Below are positions 11,290 through 22,714 of a DNA stretch of 64,000 bases, in pieces; position 1 is the stretch's first letter, and every line of letters begins with the position of its first letter. The notes below the pieces were generated by a model. It ran no database searches. It had not been told where the DNA came from and saw only the letters and a list, made by a program, of their open reading frames with translations. Source of the DNA: Stictocephala bisonia (lineage: Eukaryota > Arthropoda > Insecta > Hemiptera > Membracidae); assembly GCA_035578905.1 (NCBI GenBank), contig JAQJVL010000175.1, positions 719,001 to 783,000 on the forward strand, given 5' to 3'. A program made the position numbers and the translations under genes.

Positions 11290-12391
11290 AGGAGATACCC
11301 CTGCATGCTTAGTGTGTCAATACCATCACTCACTTCGCTTGTAACAGTGGGTAAAAAAACACATTTACCTGACCTAACTTCCTCCTACCACCTTAACGAA
11401 ATTTAGTGGCCCCAGCAGAAAGTTAGGATCTCATCAACTGAGTAGAACACTCTACACACCAAAAGGCGTCATGATGAGAGGTGAGGGGATTGTCACAGTG
11501 AATATAATGTGCAATCGCGGTAAAAGTGGACCAGTTGTTCATACTGACTAACAAGTATTAATTCAGTGTATGTTCAATTCATACTTGAAGTTCTCAACCT
11601 TGAACCTCAAGTTCACTAAAGTTAATTGTGATTGGAAGGTAGCTCCAATGCATTTCTTATGGAAAAATTAGAGCTACAAAGTACATTTTCAAAACTTTAC
11701 ATGTATGTGTAACAAACTTCCACCTTATATCAGATTTTCTGCTTGAAAAATCTTTAATTAGGGGGACCAGGGGCCTAAAAACCGACCTATTTTTAATGCC
11801 AACTTAATTCACTAAAGAAGGATATCAAATTAAAGGTACTTTTCCAGATTTGGAAAAAGGCAAAAATTATAGGGTCTTAGTCCCAAAAACCAAAACTTTT
11901 TGAAAACTAAAAAAAAGAGTAATACTAGAATAAAACGCCTAAGTGAGTTATCAATCTACATGTAGGCCTATCTATCTCCTAAATCTGAAAATACCATTAT
12001 ATTTTGAAAGAAGCATTTTTTATGGGTTCTGTCACCCCCCTCCCCCTATAAAAAAGTGCCTCAAAACCCAAAAATTAGTAATGTTAAACAAACACACCCA
12101 ACTAGGATATCAAATTCAAGGTATTGCTCTCTTAATTTATGATATACCATTAGATTTCAGAAAATACAATGTTTATGCCCTCAACTGCCCCAAAAACCAA
12201 AAATGTTTATAACCCTACACAGGCTAATTTTCCTGGCAAGGTTATAGGCCGAGTTCCACAAAGGAGCTAAAGACAGAATTTCCAAGTGAGGTTTTAGGTG
12301 TCATGAGTGTTCTTCACAAGTGTCATGAGAATTCCCCCCCATGAGCGTAGCGAGTGACAGGGTTGTCACATGTGTACAGAGGTATCCCCTT
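11290..12391. mobile_element. Family-R element with terminal inverted repeats (copy 1)
   Basis: The left end begins AGGAGATACCCCTGCATGC and the right end is its approximate inverse complement (...ACAGAGGTATCCCCT). The similarity continues inward for about 50 bp, including a CACTCGCTACGCTCATG-like block. The interior contains, in inverse orientation, the block around 'taccattagatttcagaaaa' that is found in family-R repeats at 23-25 kb and 31 kb. No protein is encoded. It appears to be a non-autonomous DNA transposon. Confidence 0.6.
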
Positions 12392-12446
12392 GATAAAAAC
12401 TATAAAACTAATAGCTACAACTACAAATTTCAACTAAATTTTCTAG

Positions 12447-12878
12447 GTTCATGGAGAATTGAAAACTAAAAAAATGCCTGCATTGTTTACTAAAGATGAG
12501 AAGGTTTATAGCCAAAACAGTTCCAAGTAAGTATTGTTTTAAAGTTAATGTTTTTGATATAATTATTCAATCTTATTGATAGAAACTTTTATTTAATTTG
12601 ATAAACAATACCAAATTAAAATAATGAAATTTATTTGACAAATAAAGCATAGTGCTAATATTATATGAAACTAGCTGTATTAAAATCAATTAACTATGTT
12701 TAAACTTTACAGGAGACAGTACCTAGAAATCGGGATGGAAGATACTGGTATGGATTTCAGCAGAATTGTGGAAAATAATAATATAAGTAACAAAAATGAA
12801 GTATTTCGGAAATCAATCGAAGAAAAAAAACCATCTCGAGAATTTCAAGATGATCCAAATGTGCCTCCTTTAGAATGA
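12447..12878 (+). CDS. Two spliced terminal exons of an unrecognised gene
   Basis: An acceptor (aattttctag) precedes an open exon at 12447-12526, which ends at a canonical donor (gtaagtatt) at 12527. A second acceptor (aaactttacag) ends at 12712, and exon 2 (12713-12878) continues in the correct phase, because AA+G forms a Lys codon, to a TGA at 12876-12878. Together they encode about 81 residues: lysine-rich first, then acidic, with an Asn-rich stretch and a DPNVPPLE ending. A polyA signal AATAAA lies at 13140. If the first AG is not used, an ATG at 12474 in an AAAAAAATG context would start a 72-residue protein. I do not recognise the family. It does not resemble any transposon protein here, so it may be the 3' end of a host gene whose upstream exons lie across the repeats. 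Confidence 0.5.
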
Positions 12879-13139
12879 ACTCAATAGATATTACATTTTT
12901 TTTATCAAACGACTAAAAAGATGATTTCTCTGTGTAATCACTAGAATTTACATTCCTTTATCACAAGTCTCCATAATAATTTGTCTGTTTCATTGGAAAG
13001 AGATATTCTTTTTCCAACTACGCACTTCACATTAAGAAGTTTTTATTCTTAACCTTTGCATCTTTTGAAATGTTTAAGAAAAATAGTGGATATGTTTTAA
13101 AGAATTTCAGAAACACAAGTCCTTATCTAGATGTGGTCT

Positions 13140-13145
13140 AATAAA
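13140..13145 (+). promoter_or_regulatory. Candidate polyA signal for the two-exon gene
   Basis: AATAAA about 260 bp downstream of the stop codon at 12878, before the first recognisable LINE sequence. The position fits a short 3' UTR. A lone hexamer in AT-rich DNA is weak evidence. Confidence 0.3.
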
Positions 13146-13149
13146 GACG

Positions 13150-15395
13150 TCTGCCCTCTGAACTTATTCACTTGCTGATAGTGTCGTTGCTGTGCTGAGT
13201 CCGTACTTTCCTGTTCAGTGCAGTTATAGTTAAATTAGTTATTCATTTATAGTTAGTAGCCTATCTACGTTTCATTTTTTAGTTTAAAAAAATATATTTT
13301 GAGCTTTATTTTTATTTTTATATTGAGGATCATGTCTGTGTGTGGTAAGTGTGTGGGTCCGTTGCCTATGACCCGAGGGATTTTGGTATGCGTTAAGTGT
13401 AAGAATCCGTTTCACGTTGTCTGCACTTGAATAGAAATTGACAAATTTAAGATATAAGTGCCCAGAATAAAGCTAACTGGAAATGTGATGTATGCAAGTT
13501 GGAATATCTCTCTTCAAGCAGCAAAGGTGACAAAGAATCAGCAATAGTGGAGTCTATAACATTCACTTCTTCAAAGTGGTATCTTTCGTGACAAGCTTCA
13601 AATTTCACATGTCTATCCCATTTTTAAGAAGGGATCATAGCAGGACCCTGAAAGTTTCCACCCTGTATCAATAATTTCTCTTCTCGTAAAAATAATCGAA
13701 ATACTTTTTTATGATCAAATCAGTAATCTCTGTCAATCTTATTTTATCACAATTAGGATTTAGGAAGGGAAAATCTACCCTGAATGCTGTTGACTGACAA
13801 ATTGATCCGGGACATTCTTTCAGTTTTTGAAGAAAAGCCCTTTGCTCAGGTTACTTTCTGTGGCCTGAGCAAAGCTTTTGATTGTATAAACTACGATGAT
13901 ATTTTAATAAAATTAAAATTTAAGGCTTAAGATTTACCTTTAAATTTTATTAGATCGTACCTGCACAACCGAAAACAAAATGTATGTATTAATAAATTCT
14001 GGTCTGATGAGGTCATAGTGGAATGGGGGGTCCCCCAAATATCCGTTCTTGGACCTTTACTTTCTATTATCTATGTAAATGACATAACACACTTTCCAAC
14101 CAAAATCTTACCTGTATGAAAATGACAAAAGTTTTATAAATAGTTCAGCTGATTTTAGCCGACTCAAATAACTCTCAAAATACAATTACAGAAGTCTCCA
14201 TTTGGTTTAGGTCAAATGGTTTTCTTCTAAACGAGAATAAAACACAAAATATTCTTTTTACTTTAAGAGCAACGTTTGAAAATTTTAATAGTAATCTATT
14301 AGTTAAAAGTGCAACATTTTCAGGCATATGCGTTGATAGCAATTTAACATGGGGTCCCCATATTGATTACATAACGGGAAAGTTATCCAAAACAATCTTT
14401 CAAATTAAATGTTTAACATATATTATTCCAGAATCTTGTGTTAGAACTGCATATTTTGCTTTTTTTCAATCGGTTCTCAGATATGGATTAGTAGTTTAGG
14501 GCAACTTAGCAGGGTCCAAGAAATATTAATACTTCAAAAAAATGTAATACATATAATTACAAAATCTGATTACAGGGATCATTGTAAGCCCCTTTTTACC
14601 AAATCCAAACTATTAATAACTTATATATTTTTTATCTAGCTAAATGCACTCTAGACAACCCAAAATTATTAAATTTAAAAAAAATCCACAATTATAATAC
14701 TAGAGGAAAAAACAATTTGAACGTTGGTTTCTTTAGATTGAGTGAAACCATTGATTTTATACACAAATATATTTCCCATCCAATGTTAAATGTTGAGTCT
14801 TAAAATATCAGCTGTTTTTGTGGTCCATTGTGGAGCGCTATTGTAGTCCCATGTGAATGTAATGCAGTTTAATTAAACCAGCTGTGGTTGCGGGCCACAC
14901 TAACTAACAAAATTACTGCCACAACTATTCCTATTAGATGGTTTATCTCTTGTAGGTGTATATAATCAAGGGTAAAGCTCAATAACTAGTTAATTGAGAA
15001 TCCTTTTTATTCTGTAGAGGAATTTTTCACCCCCAAAACTATTTCTTTTTGAAGATTTTGCTTGTGACAGATGTGATATTTAAATTATTTATACAAAGTT
15101 TTATATAATTTAATTTATCTGAATATTTATTGTCATAAAAAAGTATAATCATTTATTTTAATATATATTTTTTTTAATTTCATTATTTATAGCCCTGTAG
15201 CCCAACGTTTTAACTTGTGTTAGACTTAACTATTTTTATTGTAACATAGCTTTGTATATTTTATATTTCTATTTTGACAAAACACATGTCTGTGTTTAAA
15301 TATGATGTTGTCAATGAGTTCTAACAAATATCAAAGACATCTTTATTGCCATTTAGTAGTCAAATGGCAATACAAATGTTTATTATTATTATTAC
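13150..15395 (+). pseudogene. LINE relic with PHD-finger ORF1 and decayed reverse transcriptase
   Basis: After an apparent 5' UTR, an ATG at 13332 opens a short ORF1 with a PHD-finger pattern: CGKC, CVKC, FHVVC, then WKCDVC near 13478, giving Cys4-His-Cys3. A stop interrupts it near 13428. From about 13570 to 14600 RT blocks appear in shifting frames: PIFKKGS near 13617, the QLGFRKGKSTLNAVD block near 13752, an IYVND-like block near 14072 and the SNLTWGPHIDYI block near 14338. The endonuclease is missing, so the element carries a large internal deletion. The 3' UTR ends in a TTA-type repeat at about 15379-15395. PHD-type ORF1 proteins are known in CR1-group LINEs. Confidence 0.7.
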
Positions 15396-16090
15396 CTATA
15401 CAATTGCTGAAAAAAGAACTCTGCATAAAAATTGACACTGTCAACTCCAGTGTTGATAATGTCAAAATGCAGGTTAAGAGTGTTAACAATACTGTTACCA
15501 TTATACAGTCTACACTAACGGAACTTATGAAGGAAACTTAGAAAGGAAGAACGAATATGTATGCTTGAACTTGGAGAATAAGGAACTGAAAAGTATTAAT
15601 GGCTGAGTTAATGGTGTCGCTGCGGGAAATGGAGCAGTATTCCAGGTGTGATAACCTGGAAATAGTTGGAATATCTTATACCAGGGGTGAAAACCTTTAT
15701 GCACTTCTAGAGAAGCAAGCCAAAGTTATCGGTGTGAAGTATTACAGAGAGGATTTTTCAACAGTGCACAGACTGGCATTCACCAAGGAGCGTCCTAACC
15801 CAGCCATCATTGTCAAATTAATGAGGAGGGACTGCAGATCAGCAAGGATTAGCGCAGCGCGGGAACACCGCAGGCGATTGACAGTATTAGCTCTCAGTGA
15901 TTCGTGGCCGTCGACATGGATATTCATGAATGACCACCTGACTCCTCACTTCAAGACTATCCTTGGACGGGCGAGGCATCTCATCTGGGAGAAGAGGTTG
16001 GTTTTCGCGTGGACGACCAATGGCAGGATGTTCGTGAGGAAGACAGCAACACCTGACAGTCCAGGAGTACTACTTAAGACAAGACTATGA
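15396..16090 (+). pseudogene. LINE ORF1 with coiled coil and FP-type C-terminal domain
   Basis: The first part (15302-15541 frame, continued in another frame to about 15600) forms a heptad-like coiled coil (TVNSSVDNVKMQVKSVNNTV). The second part, 15599-16090, is a 163-residue frame starting at MEQYSRCDNLEIVG. It matches the Baculo_FP-like domain widespread in insect LINE ORF1 proteins, which act as nucleic-acid-binding chaperones. The break between the parts is a single frame change near 15598. No endonuclease or RT follows; the next sequence is a T-rich tract at 16183-16209. It is an isolated ORF1, either 3' truncated or separated from its ORF2. Confidence 0.65.
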
Positions 16091-16099
16091 CTGACCTGG

Positions 16100-16897
16100 A
16101 AGCTATGTTGTATATGTAGAAACAAGGCAAGGCTCCTTTACTTACATATTGTAATATTTTTGTGTTTTTTATCTATTTATTTATTTTTTTTTTTTTTTTT
16201 TTTTTTTTATGTATCAAGCAGTCTAGTTTTTAGACATTATTATAATTATTTCTTATTTCCTTTCTATTTGATTTGTGGAAGTAGTTTTCTTTTATAGTAC
16301 CATATTATTAAACAATATGGAAATGCATGTGTGGTGTGTGTTTTATTATTTCGTTTATTTCAATTGGTATATTGGAGAGATAGGACATCAGCAAACTTAC
16401 GTTAAAAGACAAGTTCACTAACACCAGAGTAATAGTAACATACACAAAATAAACACATAATCTCACAAATGTTCAATGCCACTGGCATTTTCTTCAGGTG
16501 AGTAGAGAGAGAGAGAGAGAGAGAGAAACACATTACAGATTTATTTTAATTGAAAAGGCGTCATGTTTTATTTATTTGTATATGAGTTTGAGCTTTAACG
16601 TATGTATGAACGAATGTTCCTATGTATCTCATATAAGTATAGCCTAATTTTTCATTTCATGAGATTCTTATTATGCATAATATCTTTTATAATTATTTCA
16701 ATTTCAGTATATTATAATGAATTTTCCAGTTTCATTTACAATTTAATAATATTATGCAATCATTACTCAGATATTACAAAAAGATAACATGTACTATACA
16801 AGGTGAGTCACTACTAACTACGTTAACTTCACCAGCGGGTTCCACTAACAAAATAGAACAAAAAAGGTAATATAAACGATAGTCCGATTCTCAACCA
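16100..16897. other. AT-rich spacer with T27 tract and GA microsatellite
   Basis: Holds a T-run at about 16183-16209 and a (GA)n microsatellite at 16505-16527. No gene is recognised. Confidence 0.6.
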
Positions 16898-17340
16898 TTT
16901 GGCTGTAATGAAATATTTTTGTTGTATAAAAATTACACGACTTGTTACTGTTTGGTGGTAAAAACAAACCAATTTTATTTATGACATAGAAAGTAATACC
17001 ATTTGAAAGATCATTAAATTCCCTATCAATTAAACATAGTATTCAAATAGCAAACCCTTATATAACCTTTTGGAATAACTGTAAAGTTGAACATTTTTGT
17101 TACAGACTTTCTCCTTTAAAAATCAGTGTTCAATTAATGCAGTTAAATTATTTGTATTCTTATTAATCTTTAAAATGATGTATAAATATTAAGGGGTCAT
17201 ATATGAAAAACTGTTGCAATTTCGTTAAAATATTGATAAGGTACAGTATTAGGGTTCATCGTATTGGTTATAAACACCAAACTAATGTCTGTGATTTCTG
17301 TACCATCTGAATCTATTGACCAAATCAGCTGATTTAGATT
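16898..17340. repeat. Left terminal inverted repeat of the nested Tc1/mariner-like element
   Basis: It is the inverse complement, with small indels and substitutions, of 22715-23212. Shared blocks include those around CAATTTTATTTATGACATAG (16970) and GGGTCATATATGAAAAA (17194). Confidence 0.7.
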
Positions 17341-17469
17341 AAATTAGTTATAATCAGCTAATTTTTAAACAAAAAATACATTTTTAAACATGATTTTTTT
17401 TAATTATGTTTTTTATTGTATCTTTAGTTACACTTAGACAAAAAATAACATCCTATCATGGCTCCTAAC

Positions 17470-17945
17470 AGTGTTTTAGCATTTGAGAAGATTTTCAAAA
17501 TGTCCTCCGTTTACCCTGCTACACTTGCAAAGTCTTTTTCTAAGTTTTCTCACATACAGTTTATCATGTAGAAGTTGAGAATCTGTCAAAAGCCTATTCA
17601 TTAACTCTCCTACATTTTGAACTGTTGTGATATAAACTTTTTGCTTGATGTGCCCCCCCAAATAGTAGTCAATATGTACAGGTCTGGAGATCGTGGGGAC
17701 AAGCTATTGATCCTCCTCTTCCTATCCACATGTTAAAAGTATCACTGATGTGCTTATGGAATTTAGCTTTGAAGTATGGGGGGGTGCTCCATCTGCTTGG
17801 AAGATAATTCTCGACGCAAATCCAACAGCAAGTCTTTAATGAGCAGTGGTAATGTTTCAGTTAAAAAGTTCAAGTGTTGAATGCCATTAAGGCTGTTGGA
17901 GGTAACATTCCAACCAAAAGATTATTGGTAGGGAACTTTCCACTT
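17470..17945 (-). pseudogene. C-terminal part of Tc1/mariner-superfamily transposase
   Basis: On the minus strand, QADGAPP near 17800 is the second catalytic Asp block, followed by a PHD/RSPDL-like block near 17690. The C-terminus (YITTVQNVGELMNRLL to NGGHFENLLKC) lies in an open 61-codon frame, 17476-17661. The ending 'NGGHFE-LL' is characteristic of insect transposases with a DUF4817-type HTH. Frame changes occur between the blocks. The N-terminal HTH of the same gene is at 22430-22580, beyond the nested LINE and hAT; the middle of the gene is missing. Confidence 0.65.
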
Positions 17946-18608
17946 TCACAGAAATCAATCAATCAAAATATCTTTATTTCATATTAGTACATAGTATACA
18001 GAAATAGTGTCAACCTTAATTACAATTTAAAGACAACTTAAACATTTTGTAACCTTAAACAATAAACATAGCAAACTATTCGACAAAAAAAATAGCAATA
18101 AAATCCCATTTTAATGGTTCAGAAGTATAAATTCATTAATGGAGTAAAATGATGAGTCTATCAAAAACTCTTTTAATAATTTAAGACATTTATTTTGATT
18201 TTTCTCCTGTTTAATAATTTGTGGTAAACTGTCAAAAAACTTGTTTCCTTTAAAAGTAATTTTCTTTAAAAAAAACAGTCTATGTTGTTCAATCAGTCTA
18301 TGTGGTCTAGTATTATATTGATGTACGGTGTTACCTATTGCAATTTTATTGTTCAAAAAAATGAATTTTATTGTCTCATAAATATATAGACTATACACTG
18401 TAAAAATTTTAAGTTTTGAAAATAAATGTTTAGCAGAGTCTGATTGTTTCAAATTAAACATTATTCTTAGCCAGGCCCGGAACTAAGGGGGGGCAAGGGG
18501 GGCACGTGCCCCGGGCGGCAGGATTTAGGGGGCGGCAAAATATAAGAGGGAAAAAATAAAAATAATTCAATTATGCTTTGTCACTCCGATAAAATAAATT
18601 TGTGTGTG

Positions 18609-18616
18609 TATATAAG
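18609..18616 (+). promoter_or_regulatory. Candidate TATA box of the hAT-1 transposase gene
   Basis: TATATAAG lies about 365 bp upstream of the first ATG, inside the left end of hAT-1. The position is plausible for an internal promoter. No initiator could be confirmed. Confidence 0.3.
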
Positions 18617-18980
18617 TTGCACAGAGGTACGGTTTAATTGTTGCACGTTCAATAACTGAATATATGTTATTACTCTCTCGTAATCATGTTCTCGCGCACA
18701 ACTGTTGAACGATCAACTACGAATCGACTGCGACATGCGCGTGGAAAAGGAGACAGATACATCTACTGCTAATAATAGACGTGCACGTGGTGTCGGCGTG
18801 CGTGCGCAGGCAGCCCGGCAACCCCCCCCCCTCCATCCACCGACTGGGACTGAGCAGTGCCAGTGTAGTGTGCTTCAGCCTCGTCTGCTTGCGTGTCCAC
18901 CTACAATACAACTGCTTTTATGAAACGATTTCCTCAAAAACCTTTGTTTTGACTCCTGTTAGTTTTTACGTTTAACAACA

Positions 18981-21879
18981 ATGGATGGTCGAAAGCGACT
19001 AAGTGGAGCAAGTTACAGAAAACTTGTGAAAGAAAAGAAGAAGAAAGAAAGCGAGGCGCTGTCTCAGACCCCTAAACTGGAGAAGTTTTTTATGAAGACC
19101 AACGTTGACGAACAATCCAGCTACAAATCAGGTAGGATTCCGTATGAATTAAACTGACTGAGTTACTGAGACACTTTTACTTTTAGTTTAAAAACTTTAA
19201 GCCCTCAGCTAAAAAAATTTTCAACCGGAAGTGCAGGTTAAACCAATGTATGCCGATTTTTTACATTTTTCTGGGGTACAAATATTTTAAAAATAAAATT
19301 GTTTCTCACTCTAAATGAAAGTGCATATCAAGGAAAAACTTAAGGCCCTCAGGGAAAAATTATCCGAAAACCGGAAGTCTTTATGTTTAAGCCTAAAAAT
19401 TAAACTCTTAGAGATACCACAGAAAATATTAGAAAAATCAAAGTTGTTGTTCATGCACAACATTTCAATACGTTTTGCTAATCATTTGAATTAATTTTCA
19501 GGCAACACCGAATTCAGCCAAAAAGAGGCACGGGACGAGAAAATGGATGCTTCTCTTGATGTTGCGGTCGACATGGACAAAGGCGATGAAGATCTTCCAG
19601 GTACATCGACTAATCTGGAAGAAGAACCTGTGACCAACACCTGTGAGTTATCTTTTAATTTTAATGATCCTGGTTCTTGGCCAAAAACATTTTCTGATGA
19701 TGAGAGATGTTACATCACCAAAATGATATTAGAACGTCCACATGATCCTGACATCACCAACAGTATAAGAGAAGGCCGTAGTCTTACAGGGGATTGGTTT
19801 TTTAAAACCCTCACAAATGGAACAAAAATCAAAAGGTCTTGGCTGGGTTACAGTAAAAGTAAGAATGCGTTATACTGTATACCCTGCAGGTTATTTTCGT
19901 ATCATATACCTGAGTCTCAGTCGAAAATATCTGCTTTAGCAAAAGAAGAGGGCCTTTTGAAATGGAAAAAGTTGAGTGAGAAATTACCCGAACACGAAAA
20001 TTCATCATACCATAAGATGTGTTTCTGTTCGTGGAAATCCTTAGAGTCGTCTCTTGGATTTGGTGGCATTGATAAAGAGCTTCAGGATCAGATAATGCAA
20101 GAAGAATCACACTGGAGGGCAGTATTACACTGCATTGTTGATGCAATACTCTTTCTGGCTAAACAAGGTAATCCGCTTAGAGGTACAAAAGAAGTTTGTG
20201 ATTTTAGTGACCCACACAGTGGTCAGTTTTTAAATACTATTGACCTACTGTCACACTACAGTGTTCCACTAAAACAACACATTGACCGACATAAGAAAGG
20301 TCAAGTTACTTATTTTTCTCACAAAATTCAAGACGAGTTCCTTGAAATAATTGCCAACAAAATCCGACAAACAATCATTAAAGAAGTTTTAGAAGCCAAA
20401 TATTTTTCATTAATGTTTGACTGCACTCCAGACATTAGCCACAACGAGCAAATGACCCAAATAGTTCGCTATGTAAAAGCAAACTCACCAGAAGTAATAG
20501 AAAGTTTTGTAGATTTTTTTGTTGTGACTGATAAAACAGGTGAAGGTCTCAGCCAGGATATTCTTCAGAAAATTGAAAAAGATGGTCTAAACATCCTAAA
20601 TTGTAGAGGCCAATCCTATGATAATGGTGCGAACATGGCGGGAAAATATAAAGGAGTGCAGTCCAGACTACTTCAGGAGAACAATTTAGCTTATTTTGTC
20701 CCATGTGCTGCACACTCGTTGAATTTAGTAGGAGCTCATGCCGCTGATGCTAATACTGATGCTAGAAACTATTTTGGCACGCTTCACAGTGTTTATGCCT
20801 TCTTTGTTTCTTCAACTTCAAGATGGGATATTCTAAAGAAACATGTGCCAATGACGCTGAAGGGGATTAGCAAGACAAGATGGTCTGCAAGGTTTGAGGC
20901 AGTCGAGGTTGTTTACAAACATTACGACAAAATCATACAGGCTTTAGATGAATTAACATCACATCACCTGTCAACTCCAGAAACAAAAAGTGAGGCTACT
21001 GCTCTCCTGAAAAGTTTGAGAAAACTGGAGTTCATTTCTTTCTCTTGTTTTTGGTATGCTCTTTTGAAAAAGGTAAATATTGTCAACCAGGAACTACAAA
21101 AAGAAGACCTCACCGTAGACAAGGCTGCCAGAAACATCGAGGGCCTTCTGAACTTAATGAAATCTTCTAGAGAATATGCTCCATCTGAAGCTATTACCGA
21201 AGCCAAATTGATTGCTGACATGAACGGTGTACTGATGGAGTTTTCAGAAAAGAGAAAAAGAAAGAAGAAAAAACTGCCTGATGAGATGTGTGAAGATGAA
21301 GTCTCTGAATCGCATGTTGAAGACTTGTTTAGAATGTCTCTCTTAGAAGTCATTGACAGATTAACCATGGAATTAAGTACTAGGTTCGCGGCTCTGGAGA
21401 ATATAAATGAAAAATTTGGTTTTTTAAGCGGTGCTCAAATTCATGAAATGGAAGTAAAAGATTTAAAGAGTAAAGCAGCAAATTTGGCAAGCATTTATAA
21501 TATGGATCTGAATCTGGAAGAATTTATGTTTGAAGTTGAAAGTTTTAAGTATCATGCATTTACAGTAGAGCAAAGTTTTAAGGATGCTACACCCCTGTCG
21601 ATGTTGGCTCTTATTTACAAACATAAACTTCAAGAAGCTTATCCAAACATAAGTACAGCACTGACTATTTTCATAACCATTCCTGTTTCAGTTGCCTCTG
21701 GGGAAAGAAGTTTTAGCAAACTAAAACTCATAAAAAACTACCTAAGAAGTACAATGAGGCAGGAGAGGCTAACTAACCTTAGTATTATATCAATTGAACA
21801 TCAGAGAGCTGCTCTGATCAATTACGATGAAATCATAAACATTTTTGCATCAAACAAATCTCGCAAAATTAAGTTATAG
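18981..21879 (+). CDS. hAT-1 transposase (TTF-type zinc finger, ZMYM1-like), two exons
   Basis: Exon 1 is 18981-19131 (ATG, 50 codons plus one base), with donor gtagga at 19132. The acceptor ttttcag ends at 19501 and exon 2 is 19502-21879. The split Gly codon (G|GC) keeps the frame. The product is about 842 residues without a stop. In order it has a basic N-terminus (KEKKKKESEA), a TTF/BED-like finger with CIPCRLF and HKMCF, the DUF4371 region, the first catalytic Asp in SLMFDCTPD, the second in RGQSYDNGANMAG, the CAAHSLNL motif, a Lys/Arg block in an insertion (KRKRKKKK), and a hAT C-terminal dimerisation region with SVASGERSFSKLKLIKNYLR. It cuts and pastes DNA bearing the element's TIRs and acts in the nucleus. 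Domain order and length are typical of intact relatives. Confidence 0.93.
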
Positions 21880-22128
21880 TACTTAAAAAGGATCATAAGA
21901 AGGTTTTACATGAGAAAATGGTACTATCTCATTTTTATAATGAGAATACAGTGGAGGCTTTATTATTTATGTACTGCTAAGTCTATGATGTACTTGTTAG
22001 CATTGTTATAAAATACAAATTGCTCTTAATAGTTGAGATAAAAATATAGTTTGCAATAATTATTTTTTTCTTTGGTTGTCACAAGCTGTAATCTAATGTG
22101 TAATTCAGTAAGTAGAAAACACTTAATT

Positions 22129-22134
22129 AATAAA
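22129..22134 (+). terminator. Candidate polyA signal of hAT-1
   Basis: AATAAA 250 bp downstream of the transposase stop codon, still inside the element. A second AATAAA occurs near 22206. Confidence 0.4.
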
Positions 22135-22429
22135 TATGTACCTACTTGAATGCAATATTCAACTGCACCTATAATTTGATTTGTCAGTGTGTTATAATGA
22201 AATTTTAATAAATTTCAATTTGTCATAATTTGAAATGTGACGTTTTATTTTGTACCACACAACATTATTAATGTTAAGTTGCTGACATCGATTTACCTGG
22301 ATTGGGGTGAAGTTTGGGGGGGGGGCGGCAGAAAATTCTTTGCCCCCCCTGAAAAAATTCCTAGTTCCGGGCCTGTTCTTAGCGCTCTTTTTTGCTGAAT
22401 TAAAATCCTGTCTAAAATTTTTTTGTAAC

Positions 22430-22590
22430 AGCAATAAACATTGAAAAAGGTCTGTGCATTCGGAAGCCTTCTATTCGGATAGCGGCGATGCTATTCACAA
22501 CGGCTTTCCACTGCATTATAGTCATATAACCCTTAAACCTAGACAATGTCAACATATTCTTCATTGGTAAACGGAATGACCACTCAAAAA
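22430..22590 (-). pseudogene. N-terminal HTH of the nested Tc1/mariner-like transposase
   Basis: A minus-strand frame with internal stops reads IPFTNEEYVDIV near 22580 and RRYPNRRLPNAQTF near 22475. This is the helix-turn-helix (DUF4817-like) start of the transposase whose C-terminus is at 17470-17945. A LINE (with hAT-1) lies between the halves, and the central part with the first catalytic Asp is not visible. Confidence 0.65.
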
Positions 22591-22714
22591 ACAATTATCT
22601 AGCATTAGCGGCATTAATTATGTGTTATTTGTAGTGTGCAATTGAAAAGGATAAAAATAAATAATTTTATAATACAGCAATAAAAAATCATCTGCTTATA
22701 ATTATTTTATTTTC

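Larger units (their letters stand above)
18472..22375 (+). mobile_element. hAT-1: complete autonomous hAT transposon
   Basis: The left end is CAGGCCCGGAACTA at 18472 and the right end is its exact inverse complement, TAGTTCCGGGCCTG, ending at 22375. G-rich subterminal sequence follows each end. Both sides carry the identical 8 bp target duplication TTCTTAGC (18464-18471 and 22376-22383), the hallmark of hAT insertion. The 3904 bp element contains one spliced transposase gene with no lesion. It sits inside a LINE, which sits inside a Tc1/mariner-like element. Confidence 0.95.
17946..22430 (-). mobile_element. 5'-truncated LINE inserted in the Tc1/mariner-like element, split by hAT-1
   Basis: The C-terminal end of a LINE protein is open at 18111-18461 (minus), with the block YNTRPHRLIEQHRLFF and an ending like that of the other LINEs here. 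Its 5' continuation (NFRQDFNSAKKSA) is found at 22384-22430, on the other side of hAT-1. The 3' end, near 17946-17965, has AATAAAGATATTTTGATTGATTGATT-type sequence, read on the minus strand. Removing hAT-1 and one 8 bp duplication joins the two halves. Confidence 0.65.

Noticed and set aside
18705..18975. Several overlapping short ORFs
   Set aside because: They are in the G+C-rich 5' leader of hAT-1, upstream of the real start at 18981.
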